The translations under genes and the position numbers were made by a program. Below are positions 1 to 7,580 of a DNA stretch of 39,289 nucleotides, piece by piece. The stretch's first letter is position 1. Each line of letters begins with the position of its first letter. The notes under the pieces are model-generated. The model was not told the DNA's origin and did not search any database. It was given only the letters and a program-made list of their open reading frames with translations. The stretch is taken from IMG/VR virus record IMGVR_UViG_3300046515_000273, positions 1-39,289 of that record; one strand, given 5' to 3'. The DNA comes from a virus.

Positions 1-972
1 ATGGCGAGCATCTACAAGGTAGGCAAGAAGTGGCGGGCCCAGGTGTCCATCAAGGGTGTTCGGGAGACGGAGGTATTCGCTACCAAGCAGCAGGCGTCAG
101 CATGGGCTTTAGACAAGGAGGCCGCTGGTAGGGTCGGTAAGCTCCCCGTCAAGACGCTGCGGGAGGCCCTAGAGCGTTACGGGAAGGAAGTGGCCCCCAC
201 GCGCAGCGGTGAATCGTGGGAGGTGATCCGGTGCACGGCTATAGCTCGTCTCGCCATTGGGAATATTCTCCTTCGTGACCTGTCCAAGACTGACCTGGCG
301 ACGTGGCGGGATACTCGCCTCAAGACTGTCCAGCCATCCACGGTGCTTCGGGACATAAACCTGCTTCGCGGTGTCTTCAAGGTGTGTATGGGCGACTGGG
401 GTTGGATGACCGATAGTCCGATTAAGGGGCTTGGCTTACCTAAGCCGCCAGCTAGCCGGAAAAGACGTGTCACTGCGGCAGAAATCGAGGCCATAAGGAT
501 TTCCGCAGGGCTCGATAAAGGCTACGCGGTCAAGACGGCTACCGAGCGTACCTGCATGGCCTTCCTGTTCGCCCTAGAGACGGCCATGAGGTCTGGAGAA
601 ATAGTCAGCCTTACGTGGCCTAACATCGACCTTAAGCGGCGCTTCGTCCATCTGCCGAAGACCAAGAACGGGGATGCTCGGGACGTGCCCTTGTCCACGG
701 AGGCAGTCCGCATACTCAGGGAGTTCCCTAAGACGAACCCGACGTGCTTCGCCTTGGACGACAGGAGTCGGGATGCACTGTGGCGAAAGATCGTAAACCG
801 GAGCGGCGTCGAGAACCTTCATTTTCACGACAGCCGGGCCGAGGCCATCTGGCGCTTGTCGAAGAAACTCGATGTGATGCAGTTAGCCCGAGCTATCGGC
901 CACAAGGACCTCAAGAGTCTGCTGATTTACTATCACGAGTCGGCCGAGGATATGGCTAAGCGACTCGACTAG
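1..972 (+). CDS. int: Tyrosine recombinase integrase
   Basis: Phage integrase of 323 aa that would recombine attP with the host attB. An N-terminal arm-type DNA-binding region (about residues 1-60) and a SAM-like core-binding domain precede the catalytic domain. The catalytic set is visible: R197 (AMRSGE), beta-hairpin K222, H276-x-x-R279 (HFHDSR), H301 (GHKDLKS) and nucleophile Y310. The start coincides with the window edge, so a longer N-terminus cannot be excluded. It ends with TAG at 970-972, used as a real stop: reading through would only add about 20 residues antisense to the excisionase-like gene. It converges on, and overlaps by a few bases, that minus-strand gene. No attP core could be identified. 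Confidence 0.95.
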   Translation: MASIYKVGKKWRAQVSIKGVRETEVFATKQQASAWALDKEAAGRVGKLPVKTLREALERYGKEVAPTRSGESWEVIRCTAIARLAIGNILLRDLSKTDLATWRDTRLKTVQPSTVLRDINLLRGVFKVCMGDWGWMTDSPIKGLGLPKPPASRKRRVTAAEIEAIRISAGLDKGYAVKTATERTCMAFLFALETAMRSGEIVSLTWPNIDLKRRFVHLPKTKNGDARDVPLSTEAVRILREFPKTNPTCFALDDRSRDALWRKIVNRSGVENLHFHDSRAEAIWRLSKKLDVMQLARAIGHKDLKSLLIYYHESAEDMAKRLD

Positions 973-1162
973 CCCGGTTACGCCGAACCCATTCGCGAAC
1001 CTCGTCCGGATACCAGAACCGGGACTTTCGGCTGAGTTCGAACGGTCGCGGGAAATCCGGCTTGCAGGCCACCCTTTCAAGGAAGTGGCGACGCGATATC
1101 CCGCCCATGTAGGCGCACACGGCATCGGCTGTCCACAGTGGATCATCGTTAGCAGCACTCAC
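956..1162 (-). CDS. Excisionase / AlpA-like DNA-binding protein
   Basis: Protein of 68 aa with the winged-helix MerR/AlpA pattern: WTADAVCAYMGG, then RRHFLERV, then FPRPFELSRKSRFWYPDEV and a basic end. AlpA/Xis-type proteins bend DNA at att sites to favour excision, and the place beside int fits that. I chose the GTG at 1162 because it overlaps the TGA of the upstream gene (GTGA) and has a GGGAGG ribosome site just before it; a longer frame to 1228 is open but lies inside the upstream gene. It is the last gene of the minus-strand operon and ends in TAG (956-958), read as a stop. Confidence 0.75.
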   Translation of the reverse strand: MSAANDDPLWTADAVCAYMGGISRRHFLERVACKPDFPRPFELSRKSRFWYPDEVREWVRRNRASRVA

Positions 1163-1515
1163 ACCGCACCTCCCGCGCTGGCCTTGGTTCGGGCGAGGTC
1201 GATGGCTTCCAGTATTGATGGCTTCCATTCTTCCGGATCGACAAACGACGTGATGGACACTGTTTCAGTGAATCCACCATCTTCAGGAACGGGCTGAAAC
1301 CCACTGGTGCTCACCGCCCATCGTCCGTCGTCATCGCTGATGAGGTTGCAGCCAACGTTGTCAGTTAGCCACTTCGCAGCATCCGACAAGGACACGGCCT
1401 CAACAAGCGCCTGGCCGTGGTCGCGGAGGAAGCGGGCCACGTCGCAGTCTGTTCGCGTGTCCTCGATATCTTTGAACGCCGCGATGACCGCCTTCAATTC
1501 CTCAACCATGCTCAC
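1159..1515 (-). CDS. Hypothetical protein, 118 aa
   Basis: No family recognised. An acidic soluble protein with an N-terminal helix rich in Glu/Asp and a central part (WLTDNVGCNLISDDDGRWAV) that looks like a small alpha/beta domain. The GTG start overlaps the TGA of the upstream gene and follows AAAGGAGGTG, one of the best ribosome sites in the operon; an ATG two codons in is the alternative. Coupled overlaps on both sides place it firmly in the early operon. Confidence 0.7.
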   Translation of the reverse strand: MSMVEELKAVIAAFKDIEDTRTDCDVARFLRDHGQALVEAVSLSDAAKWLTDNVGCNLISDDDGRWAVSTSGFQPVPEDGGFTETVSITSFVDPEEWKPSILEAIDLARTKASAGGAV

Positions 1516-1688
1516 TGCCCACCTCCTTTCGGCGGTTCTTCATCATTCATCGCGTTGAGAAGTGCAGCGTAGGCTTCCTGCATTCCGCTTAGGGTTTCGA
1601 ACTTGCAATGGATCATGTAGTGATTGTCAGTGCCGCATGATTCGCGAGTTATGAAGCTATCTTTGAATGCTTCGGCCAACTGATTCAT
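1512..1688 (-). CDS. Small hypothetical protein, 58 aa
   Basis: Small gene starting MNQLAEAFKDSF and ending PPKGGGQ. The ATG overlaps the TGA of the upstream gene (ATGA) and its own TGA overlaps the next GTG, so translational coupling supports it. No recognised domain. The N-terminus is amphipathic helix followed by a Cys/His-containing stretch (SCGTDNHYMIHC). Confidence 0.65.
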   Translation of the reverse strand: MNQLAEAFKDSFITRESCGTDNHYMIHCKFETLSGMQEAYAALLNAMNDEEPPKGGGQ

Positions 1689-1819
1689 TTGGCGTCACCT
1701 GCTGCCTCAAGGATCGCACTGATAACCCACTCATGAGGCTGGAAAGGTTCGGCGTAGTAGCTCTGTGGGTTCGCCTTAGCGTGCTTGCGTGCGAGTTCGA
1801 CTGCTTCTTCGTAGGTCAT
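1685..1819 (-). CDS. Small hypothetical protein, 44 aa
   Basis: Starts MTYEEAVELARKHAK and continues with an aromatic stretch (YYAEPFQPHEWV). The ATG at 1819 is chosen because a GGGAGA ribosome site lies 6 bases upstream and the ATG overlaps the preceding TGA; a longer open frame to 1894 lacks these signals. Function unknown. Accessory early gene. Confidence 0.65.
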   Translation of the reverse strand: MTYEEAVELARKHAKANPQSYYAEPFQPHEWVISAILEAAGDAK

Positions 1820-1980
1820 GTGAAATCTCCCGATTCGTATCGTTCGACAGTGATAACGCTGAAATGCGTTCCGCAGAATTGCGAGTAGTACCACTCAAGC
1901 CAAATCACGCTATCGCCGATCTTCACTGGAAGAAAGGCAAACCTCTTTTTGTACCCATCAACTGGGGCATTCCATTTCAC
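1816..1980 (-). CDS. Small hypothetical protein, 54 aa
   Basis: GTG-started small protein beginning MKWNAPVDGYKKRFAF and ending VERYESGDFT. It fills the gap between two overlapping neighbours exactly, with an ATGA overlap at its end and a 1-base gap after the upstream TGA. Rich in aromatic residues (WLEWYYSQF), so probably a small beta domain. No family recognised. The GTG start has only a weak GAGG ahead of it. Confidence 0.55.
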   Translation of the reverse strand: MKWNAPVDGYKKRFAFLPVKIGDSVIWLEWYYSQFCGTHFSVITVERYESGDFT

Positions 1981-1981
1981 C

Positions 1982-2311
1982 TCAATCCCCCTCGCCGATG
2001 ATGGCGGTTAGGTCTTCGTACTTGTAGACGATGGATATTGTAGGGAAGCTCTTGAGCGAGCCCTCCGGGTCGGTTTCTTCGTCCAGCGCTTGGTCGTTCC
2101 AGTCGCACCAGTAAGGCTGCAATGCCTTCAACTTCTCGATGCTGACCACCTTGCCCTGGCTGCGGAGGGCGGCCTGCCACGATTCCCAAGCACCCTCGGT
2201 TTCGCTACCGCAATAAGTGCCTACTCCGTTACATGAAGGCAACATCCACATACCGCGTGACTGCGCCCAAGCCTCAAAATCCTTCCGATCATCTGTGCCA
2301 ATGGTGGTCAT
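1982..2311 (-). CDS. Hypothetical protein with AWESWQAA-type motif, 109 aa
   Basis: The N-terminal half (DFEAWAQSRG ... AWESWQAAL) is a motif seen in many short phage early proteins of proteobacterial phages, function unknown. The C-terminal half is acidic (DEETDPEGSLKSFPTI). The ATG overlaps the TGA of the upstream gene, supporting the start. Ends with TGA. Confidence 0.75.
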   Translation of the reverse strand: MTTIGTDDRKDFEAWAQSRGMWMLPSCNGVGTYCGSETEGAWESWQAALRSQGKVVSIEKLKALQPYWCDWNDQALDEETDPEGSLKSFPTISIVYKYEDLTAIIGEGD

Positions 2312-2505
2312 GGCTTTACCTCAAGTAGATCTGCGTACCTGCGAATCCAGTAGGGTGCAAATAGTTCGACGTGTGCCCATCCTGCGGGCGATGGCCGTTC
2401 GTTTTCTATGACGCGATCCAGTGCATCCGCAGCCTCGCGAAGACGCTCTGGTCTTGCCTGCATATCATCCGGGAACATCGCGACGTAACTAGCGCTGCGT
2501 CTCAT
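2308..2505 (-). CDS. Hypothetical protein, 65 aa
   Basis: Helical small protein: REAADALDRVIENE then AGWAHVELFAPYWIRRYADLLEVKP. The ATG at 2505 overlaps the upstream TGA (TGATG); a GTG one codon earlier is also possible. Coupled to both neighbours. The family is not recognised. Confidence 0.65.
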   Translation of the reverse strand: MRRSASYVAMFPDDMQARPERLREAADALDRVIENERPSPAGWAHVELFAPYWIRRYADLLEVKP

Positions 2506-2996
2506 CACACACCCCCGGCGGAAGGTGAGGCGGCGAGTAACGCGTTACCTATCGCACGGTCAACGTGCTCAATGGCGTCGTTAAATTCTTGGTCTGTGCA
2601 GCATCCCTCGGCAACATCTTCTCCGGTCCAACCGGGGACTTTTCTGGCAACTTCCAGCAGGTGCAGGAATCGGCTGCCAATCCACACATTATCCATGTCT
2701 TCAGTGTCCGATACTGGTACGACCCTGTGGCCGGTGGGGATGGTGTACAGCTTAGTTCCGACTTCCGGCGTTACGCCATTCGCAAAGTAGGTAACCACAA
2801 GACGATTTCCAGTAGACGGATCGGTCACGACCTCGGCGCAAGCCACAACCTCCCCCTGCGCAACGGGCTGGGGTTGGGACATGTGGGCGTCGATGGCGTC
2901 GGCCATGTCTGCGCAGTCACCCGCACGAAGATGAATGTGCCCGACCGAATTCGGCGCAGCACGCAACATGTCACGAACCTTCTCAAGCTTCATCAT
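2505..2996 (-). CDS. Hypothetical protein, 163 aa
   Basis: Starts MMKLEKVRDMLRAAPNS. The C-terminal part (VPGWTGEDVAEGCCTDQEFN) contains a CC pair and an acidic helix. The start is set at the ATGATG preceded by GGGAGCAGAAG and overlapping the TGA of the small gene upstream; an upstream in-frame extension to 3077 would overlap that gene and is rejected. The N-terminal part resembles short helical phage proteins preceding variable domains, but I cannot name a family. Confidence 0.65.
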   Translation of the reverse strand: MMKLEKVRDMLRAAPNSVGHIHLRAGDCADMADAIDAHMSQPQPVAQGEVVACAEVVTDPSTGNRLVVTYFANGVTPEVGTKLYTIPTGHRVVPVSDTEDMDNVWIGSRFLHLLEVARKVPGWTGEDVAEGCCTDQEFNDAIEHVDRAIGNALLAASPSAGGV

Positions 2997-3154
2997 TTCT
3001 TCTGCTCCCTGGGGGTGCGGGTGGCGGCTTTCACAAGGATCGTTTCGTCGGCTTGATGAAATGCGATGCCCTGGCAATAGACGATTGGACAGTTACGACG
3101 AGAAGCCCATTCGTAGACGAATACCGGCAATAGCTTCCATATCTTGCGGATCAC
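2993..3154 (-). CDS. Small hypothetical protein, 53 aa
   Basis: GTG-started frame beginning MIRKIWKLLPVFVYEWASRR, with a basic C-terminus (AATRTPREQKK). Both ends overlap their neighbours (GTGA upstream, ATGA downstream). The first 15 residues could be a short membrane-associated helix. Function unknown. Confidence 0.6.
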   Translation of the reverse strand: MIRKIWKLLPVFVYEWASRRNCPIVYCQGIAFHQADETILVKAATRTPREQKK

Positions 3155-3591
3155 TTCAAAGCCTCCATAGCAAGACGACGGGCGTCGCTTGCCTCATTGA
3201 GCGCGCACTCGGCCGCCCCTAAATCGTCTCCATTCGTTGCAGACACCTTCATCGACATGGCTTCGTCATAGTCCTTATCGGCCTCGACGACCCGGCTAAG
3301 GGCCTCTCGCTCGGCAAGTAAGGCGGCGTAACGTTTTGCCAATTCTTCTTTGCCTAGTATGTGAGCGTCCACGTCCCCAACCCTAACCCGCAGCGCCGCA
3401 AGTTCTTCCTCAAGCGCCCTGTAGTCGGCATGGGCAGCTTCGGATGCTTTGTAGCCGTCCTTGTACATGAGCGCCATCACATTGCGATGGATCGATACTG
3501 AGGACTTCTCGTGCGCGTTGAATGGAGCCCTTGCGATAGATGCGTCGATGGCAGCCTGATCGAGTTCCTTGCCTGACAGAACCTTAGTCAT
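3151..3591 (-). CDS. Hypothetical coiled-coil protein, 146 aa
   Basis: Starts MTKVLSGKELDQAAIDASI. The middle (ALEEELAALRVRVGDVDAHI and onward) is predicted coiled coil, and the C-terminus is Ala/Glu-rich helix. The ATG at 3591 overlaps the upstream TGA (TGATG). No enzyme motif. Probably a soluble early accessory protein. Confidence 0.65.
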   Translation of the reverse strand: MTKVLSGKELDQAAIDASIARAPFNAHEKSSVSIHRNVMALMYKDGYKASEAAHADYRALEEELAALRVRVGDVDAHILGKEELAKRYAALLAEREALSRVVEADKDYDEAMSMKVSATNGDDLGAAECALNEASDARRLAMEALK

Positions 3592-4040
3592 CACACCCCA
3601 TCCTTCAGCGCGTTGCGGGCGATGCTCTTGTTCCAAGAAGTCCAGTAATCCAGACCAGTGGCATCGTCTGCGGCCTGATACTTAACGCCCGCCTTGAAAC
3701 CTTCCTCATATCCCTGAGTGACCGCTACACGAAGCGAAGCAATCTCAGCGGTGAGTTCGGCAACCGTCTTGTCCTGATCGGCATTCATCGCATTGGCGAA
3801 GTCAAGCTTCGACTTCAGGTCCGCGACTTCCGTGGCGAGCTTGTCCTTTGCTCGCATTTCGGCAACTAGCAACCGATCCGACAAGGACAAGGACAACTGT
3901 TCGGTGAGTTCGGCAATGCGGGCGTCTTGCTCTGCCTTGATCCGGCGAAGCTGACCAAACGTCATTCCGACCACTTGCTGGCTATCCGAAGCACTCGTCG
4001 TGCTACCGGCAAGAATGAAACGTCCCAATACGGTGCTCAT
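3591..4040 (-). CDS. Hypothetical coiled-coil protein, 149 aa
   Basis: Long helical protein with heptads from about residue 30 to 105 (AELTEQLSLSLSDRLLVAEM and onward) and a C-terminal aromatic segment (TGLDYWTSWNKSIARNAL). The C-terminal pattern resembles short phage proteins that end in a W/Y-rich tail. The ATG directly follows the upstream TGA with GGAGACGAAG ahead of it. Function unknown. Confidence 0.65.
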   Translation of the reverse strand: MSTVLGRFILAGSTTSASDSQQVVGMTFGQLRRIKAEQDARIAELTEQLSLSLSDRLLVAEMRAKDKLATEVADLKSKLDFANAMNADQDKTVAELTAEIASLRVAVTQGYEEGFKAGVKYQAADDATGLDYWTSWNKSIARNALKDGV

Positions 4041-4400
4041 TCACTTCGTCTCCATGGCGGCGATCAGTTCGTCGTACTTTCGGCACATCACCATGTGGTT
4101 GCGGCGGGCCATCTCGGGATCATTGGCAGGCTCAGAATCAATCTCCATGGGAACGATGACAGGCATACCGCATCCGCAATCGCATTTGGCTCCAGTCGTG
4201 TCGAAAACGAACGTCTCGTAGGTTCTTCCGAAACCGACTTCCCTTCGTTCGCCTCGGTCTCCGTTGCGCTCCCTTGAGCGAAGATCGCCTACCGTGGAGA
4301 CCATGTAGCTTCCGACTTCGGTAGCCATGTGGAACAGGCAGTCACCAGCACAGATGAAGTGAGCCGCCATTCCGTACCATTTCCAGTCTGCCGTGCTCAC
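4041..4400 (-). CDS. Cys-rich hypothetical protein, 119 aa
   Basis: Contains CAGDC near residue 17 and CDCGCGMPV near residue 75, a likely metal-binding arrangement, but no known zinc-ribbon family could be assigned. The GTG start overlaps the TGA of the upstream gene. Ends with TGA immediately before the next ATG. Confidence 0.6.
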   Translation of the reverse strand: MSTADWKWYGMAAHFICAGDCLFHMATEVGSYMVSTVGDLRSRERNGDRGERREVGFGRTYETFVFDTTGAKCDCGCGMPVIVPMEIDSEPANDPEMARRNHMVMCRKYDELIAAMETK

Positions 4401-4708
4401 GTTTCTTCCCCCTCGGCACGCTGGAGGGCGGCGCGGGCCTTGGCTATGACAGGATGGTCGTGCTCAAGCATGTTCGCGGCGTAGGGAAGTAGCGCATCAA
4501 GGGCTTCGAAAAGGTCCGGCGCCGAAGCTATAAGGCGCGAATTTGCACGCTGCCGCTCGCCTTCCATGCAATACATTCCGGCGATTTCAAGGCCACGGAA
4601 ATGATTCCGCGTAGCCACATCAATGCTGGCATGGCCCTTAGCTGTTTCAGCATCGGGGTGATCGTGGTGAACAGCCCACGGCCCCTTCGTCCATTTCCTC
4701 TCGCTCAC
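4397..4708 (-). CDS. Phage hypothetical protein with SRLIASAPDLFEAL motif, 103 aa
   Basis: The central motif (ANSRLIASAPDLFEALDALL) is very common in early-region proteins of lambdoid and other phages; the biochemical role is not established. The GTG start follows GAGGA with 7 bases spacing. The reading frame is continuous with the SSB-like gene upstream through its TAG stop (4733-4735), so read-through of that TAG would make a fused protein. Confidence 0.75.
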   Translation of the reverse strand: MSERKWTKGPWAVHHDHPDAETAKGHASIDVATRNHFRGLEIAGMYCMEGERQRANSRLIASAPDLFEALDALLPYAANMLEHDHPVIAKARAALQRAEGEET

Positions 4709-4732
4709 TGGCGTGTCCTCAGTAGGTGTCCT

Positions 4733-5005
4733 CTAGAACGGAAGGTCGTCGTCTGACTCAGGAGCAGAGCCGCGAGCGGGGCGCTGACGAGACGGCGCCG
4801 CCTGGTCGTCCTTCTTTTCTTCGAAAAGACTGATCTTGCCGTCGAACCAGTTTCCAGTCGGGACCGCATGGAGTTCGATGGAGATCCCGCCGTCATCCCA
4901 CTGAGTGGCACGACCAAGATTCACCCACTGCTTCTTTTCTTCGCCATCGCGAGTGGTATACGGACGGCCAGCGGCGACGTTGAAACGCTTAGTGACAGTG
5001 CTCAT
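4733..5005 (-). CDS. SSB-like protein with DDDLPF tail
   Basis: Protein of 90 aa with a small beta-rich N-terminal part (KRFNVAAGRPYTTRDGEEKK) and a disordered acidic end finishing DDDLPF, the tip used by single-stranded-DNA-binding proteins to recruit partner enzymes. Its place directly after the YqaJ exonuclease supports a role in phage recombination or replication. It is shorter than a classical SSB, so it may be a reduced OB-fold or an SSB mimic. It stops at TAG (4733-4735), used here as a stop. ATGA overlap with the exonuclease gene. Confidence 0.7.
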   Translation of the reverse strand: MSTVTKRFNVAAGRPYTTRDGEEKKQWVNLGRATQWDDGGISIELHAVPTGNWFDGKISLFEEKKDDQAAPSRQRPARGSAPESDDDLPF

Positions 5006-5655
5006 GCTGCTTTCCTTTCAAGTTCGTTGAGGATGGATTTCACGTCAGCTTCCATTTGGAGGCAGGCGTCTTTCATGTTGGCGATGAAATTCTCATCGCG
5101 GTTGACTCGCTGGACGTAAAGACGATGCTGTTCGACGAAACTCGGGTGGTAGCTAACGAAGTCCCACCACTGCCGCCCCGTCACCCAGAGCCCTGCCTGA
5201 ATCTGCGCAACGTGTTCGTCAGGCAGACCGTTGAGAAGCGTTTCCAGATGAACCTCGGCGGACTCTGGCGATTTGATTTCGCCGCCACCGTCGCCACCGA
5301 CGAGGAAGTCAGGAGACGCCCCGATGAAGTCATAATCGGGATGGATGAAGAATCCGCATTCCTCGACGATGAAGCCGGTCTCCGCCTGGTACGCCGCCGT
5401 GGCCGCTGGCTCAACCTCGCGACCCCACGTCAGGGCCGAAGCCTTGACCTGTTTACGCGGCAGCCCTGTGAGCCGTTCTGCGGCCAACTGGTAGGCGTAG
5501 TCGGTTAGGTTCTTCGGCTGCGGTTTCGTCTGCCCCTTTCGTGGCCCTGACTTGAACTCGCCCCGCTCACGCTCGGTCAGGACATCGGCCATACGGGATG
5601 CTGTTATCTTCCCGGCCCTGGCGGTGAACCACTCGTCGGTGCGCTGCTCCATCAT
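5002..5655 (-). CDS. YqaJ-type viral recombinase (5'-3' exonuclease)
   Basis: 217 aa, PD-(D/E)XK fold of the lambda Exo/YqaJ group, which chews the 5' strand of double-stranded ends for single-strand annealing. Visible elements: QRTDEWFTARAGKITAS at the N-terminus, WGREVEP (E80/E82), GASPDFLV with D116, and E126-I-K128 (GEIKSP). The gene overlaps the annealing-protein candidate upstream (ATGA) and the SSB-like gene downstream, a standard recombination module. Ends with TGA. Confidence 0.9.
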   Translation of the reverse strand: MMEQRTDEWFTARAGKITASRMADVLTERERGEFKSGPRKGQTKPQPKNLTDYAYQLAAERLTGLPRKQVKASALTWGREVEPAATAAYQAETGFIVEECGFFIHPDYDFIGASPDFLVGGDGGGEIKSPESAEVHLETLLNGLPDEHVAQIQAGLWVTGRQWWDFVSYHPSFVEQHRLYVQRVNRDENFIANMKDACLQMEADVKSILNELERKAA

Positions 5656-6485
5656 TCGCCCTCCAAGATCTTGGAATCGGCTTCAGCGGCGATGCGTTGA
5701 TACTTGGAGAGAAGATCAGCCACGAGGTTTCGACGATCCTTCGCCCAGCCGGCCCACATCTTGCGGAATGCCTCGGTGCCCATATCGGCAACGTCCGTAG
5801 CTTCCTTGTCAGCCGCATCGCGTTCCCGGCCATCGGGTATGGTCTTCTGCACGGCAGCGGTGGCGGGTGACGCGCTACGTCCAACAATCTCGGCCACCAC
5901 CTCGTCCGGCAAGTCCTCGATGTCTTGCGTAAAGATGTCGGATGCGGCGGTGGCGGTAATGACGGCATCCACCTGGGCGCGCTTCTTGGCCATCTTCAAA
6001 ATGGTGTTAGCCACATCGGACGGGTTGGTCCGAACCTGCTTCTTCTTCTCGACCTTGCCCTGATACTTGGCGAACTTGATGCGACGGCGATTCTCCGGCG
6101 TAAGGTCGAATTCCTCATCACAGATCGATGCACGCCACGCGTACTTGTCCTCGTTGCTGCTGCACTCGCCGATGCCAGCCCCCACGAACACATCGCCAGG
6201 TGCAAGCAGGTTGACAGTCACCCGATAGGCCACTTCGCCATTCGCGGACAAGTCGTCAACCTCCGGCTTGGCGGCCAGTCGGAACGTCGCCATAAGCTTC
6301 TCGGCACCGGCCTTGTACAAACTCTTTGATTTGGTGCCGGGGATGGTCCCGTAATGGGTCCCATCCTTCATGACTTCCATCATCACGTCCTGCATCAGGT
6401 TGACGTGAGAACGGACATCGGCGGCTGTCATCGAGCGGGAGCCGTAGGCATCAACCGCAGGCTGGAATTGGACTACCTGATTCAT
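5652..6485 (-). CDS. Probable single-strand annealing protein (recombinase)
   Basis: 277 aa. I recognise the phage pattern MKDGTHYGTIPGT ... LYKAGAEKLMATF and the late segment ANTILKMAKKRAQVDAV, found in proteins encoded beside Exo/YqaJ nucleases and often labelled as recombination proteins. The fold class (RecT, ERF or Rad52-like) is not clear to me. The direct overlap with the YqaJ gene is the strongest argument. A GGCGGAGAA ribosome site precedes the ATG. C-terminal 80 residues are charged and likely flexible. Confidence 0.65.
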   Translation of the reverse strand: MNQVVQFQPAVDAYGSRSMTAADVRSHVNLMQDVMMEVMKDGTHYGTIPGTKSKSLYKAGAEKLMATFRLAAKPEVDDLSANGEVAYRVTVNLLAPGDVFVGAGIGECSSNEDKYAWRASICDEEFDLTPENRRRIKFAKYQGKVEKKKQVRTNPSDVANTILKMAKKRAQVDAVITATAASDIFTQDIEDLPDEVVAEIVGRSASPATAAVQKTIPDGRERDAADKEATDVADMGTEAFRKMWAGWAKDRRNLVADLLSKYQRIAAEADSKILEGE

Positions 6486-6592
6486 AAAATTCTCCGCCGG
6501 TTACCGCCGGCACGGTGTTGGAATAAGTTGCGCGTTGCTGGTGTGAGGACACGCGCGGGAACCCAGGAGTACGGCACCAGCTACCGTGGCGT

Positions 6593-7471
6593 TCAATCCT
6601 CGACGAGGAAAAGGAACTCGCAGCCTGGCGACTTGAGTTCGATCAAGGCGTAGAGGCCGATCTGACAAGAAATCCGAAGGATTTCGTCGCGTTTTGCGTC
6701 AGCGGCATCGGCAGCGGCAGCGGCAGCGGCATAGGCAGCGTCAGCGGCAGCGGCAGCGGCATCGGCATCGGCAGCGGCAGCGGCAGCGGCATAGGCAGCG
6801 GCAGCGGCATAGGCAGCGTCAGCGGCATAGGCAGCGTCAGCGGCATAGGCAGCGTCAGCGGCATAGGCAGCGTCAGCGGCATAGGCAGCGTCAGCGGCAT
6901 AGGCAGCGGCAGCGGCATAGGCAGCGTCAGCGGCATAGGCAGCGTCAGCGGCATAGGCAGCGTCAGCGGCATAGGCAGCGGCATAGGCACGAACACGACG
7001 AGCCAATTCACGAGCATCGCGTGCCGCCGAACCAGTACCCTCTACCTCGCAACGAACCGAGGCCGCCTCAAGCTCGTCGGCGAACTTCGGATTACGCTTC
7101 GCCGCTGCCCGCAGGGCTACCGGGACGATCTTCTGAATAGTGCCTTTAGCGACCAGCCTTGAGAATGCCTTTTGGTCAATCGACTCGCTTCCCAACTGCG
7201 CAATGGCGAGCTTGCGGAGACCGTCAGTGCGGGCGGCATTGTTGCTCCACTTGGAATCGTTTAGGCGAATCTTGAATGCACGGACCGCATCACCAACACA
7301 CGACGGACGGTCCGAATGCGGCAAGTCCATGGCGTAGCACACGGCTGCTTCAACGCACATCTTGCCGGGGGTCGGCTCGCCCATTCCCGAGACAAGGCCA
7401 GCGTTAACGACAGCCAGAACCTTCTTGGCGACTTCAAGGTTCACAGCGGGATTTACGGCTTGCTGATTCAT
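6593..7471 (-). CDS. Ala-rich repeat protein (AAYAAD repeats), 292 aa
   Basis: The N-terminal 150 residues form a compact helical domain (VAKKVLAVVNAGLVSGMGEP, Cys-containing). Residues about 175-275 are an almost perfect AAYAAD hexapeptide repeat, probably an extended alpha-helical rod, followed by a short C-terminal cap (RDEILRISCQIGLYALIELK). Proteins with an Ala-rich spacer of this type occur in phages and as putative immunity-type proteins, but no activity is known. The start at MNQQAVNP is preferred over the longer frame to 7516, which would overlap a small membrane-protein gene. Ends with TGA. Confidence 0.7.
   Translation of the reverse strand: MNQQAVNPAVNLEVAKKVLAVVNAGLVSGMGEPTPGKMCVEAAVCYAMDLPHSDRPSCVGDAVRAFKIRLNDSKWSNNAARTDGLRKLAIAQLGSESIDQKAFSRLVAKGTIQKIVPVALRAAAKRNPKFADELEAASVRCEVEGTGSAARDARELARRVRAYAAAYAADAAYAADAAYAADAAYAAAAAYAADAAYAADAAYAADAAYAADAAYAADAAYAAAAAYAAAAAAADADAAAAAADAAYAAAAAAADAADAKRDEILRISCQIGLYALIELKSPGCEFLFLVED
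6709..6988. repeat. 18-bp tandem repeat array inside the Ala-rich gene
   Basis: About ten near-identical 18-bp units (core ATAGGCAGCGTCAGCGGC on the plus strand) run contiguously from about 6791 to 6979, flanked by more degenerate GGCAGC repeats to either side. They encode the AAYAAD repeat on the minus strand. Such arrays change copy number by slippage or recombination, so length may differ between phage copies. Other frames stay open across the array only because of the repeat. Confidence 0.9.
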
Positions 7472-7475
7472 GGGA

Positions 7476-7580
7476 TTATCCGAAGTGATGAAGAATGAGA
7501 TAGACAGCGAGGTCAATTGCCAGCGCGATACCGCAAGCCTTAGCCGGACCCTTCCAGTAGCTAACCGATAGCGAAGTCAT
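7476..7580 (-). CDS. Small membrane protein, 34 aa
   Basis: Begins MTSLSVSYWKGPAKA and consists mainly of one hydrophobic helix (CGIALAIDLAVYLILHHFG). The ATG lies inside the end of the upstream gene with GAGGACG 8 bases before it, and the TAA lies 4 bases before the next start, so it fills a gap in the operon. It is likely a single-span inner-membrane peptide. Function unknown. Confidence 0.5.
   Translation of the reverse strand: MTSLSVSYWKGPAKACGIALAIDLAVYLILHHFG

Noticed and set aside
2521-2545. GTAACGCGTTAC as a further operator
   Set aside because: The spacer is 2 bp rather than 5 and it is inside a coding region away from any promoter.
6643-7140. Long frames on both strands with Met-Pro-Leu or His-Arg-Gln repeats
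   Set aside because: Produced only by the 18-bp repeat array staying open in several frames.
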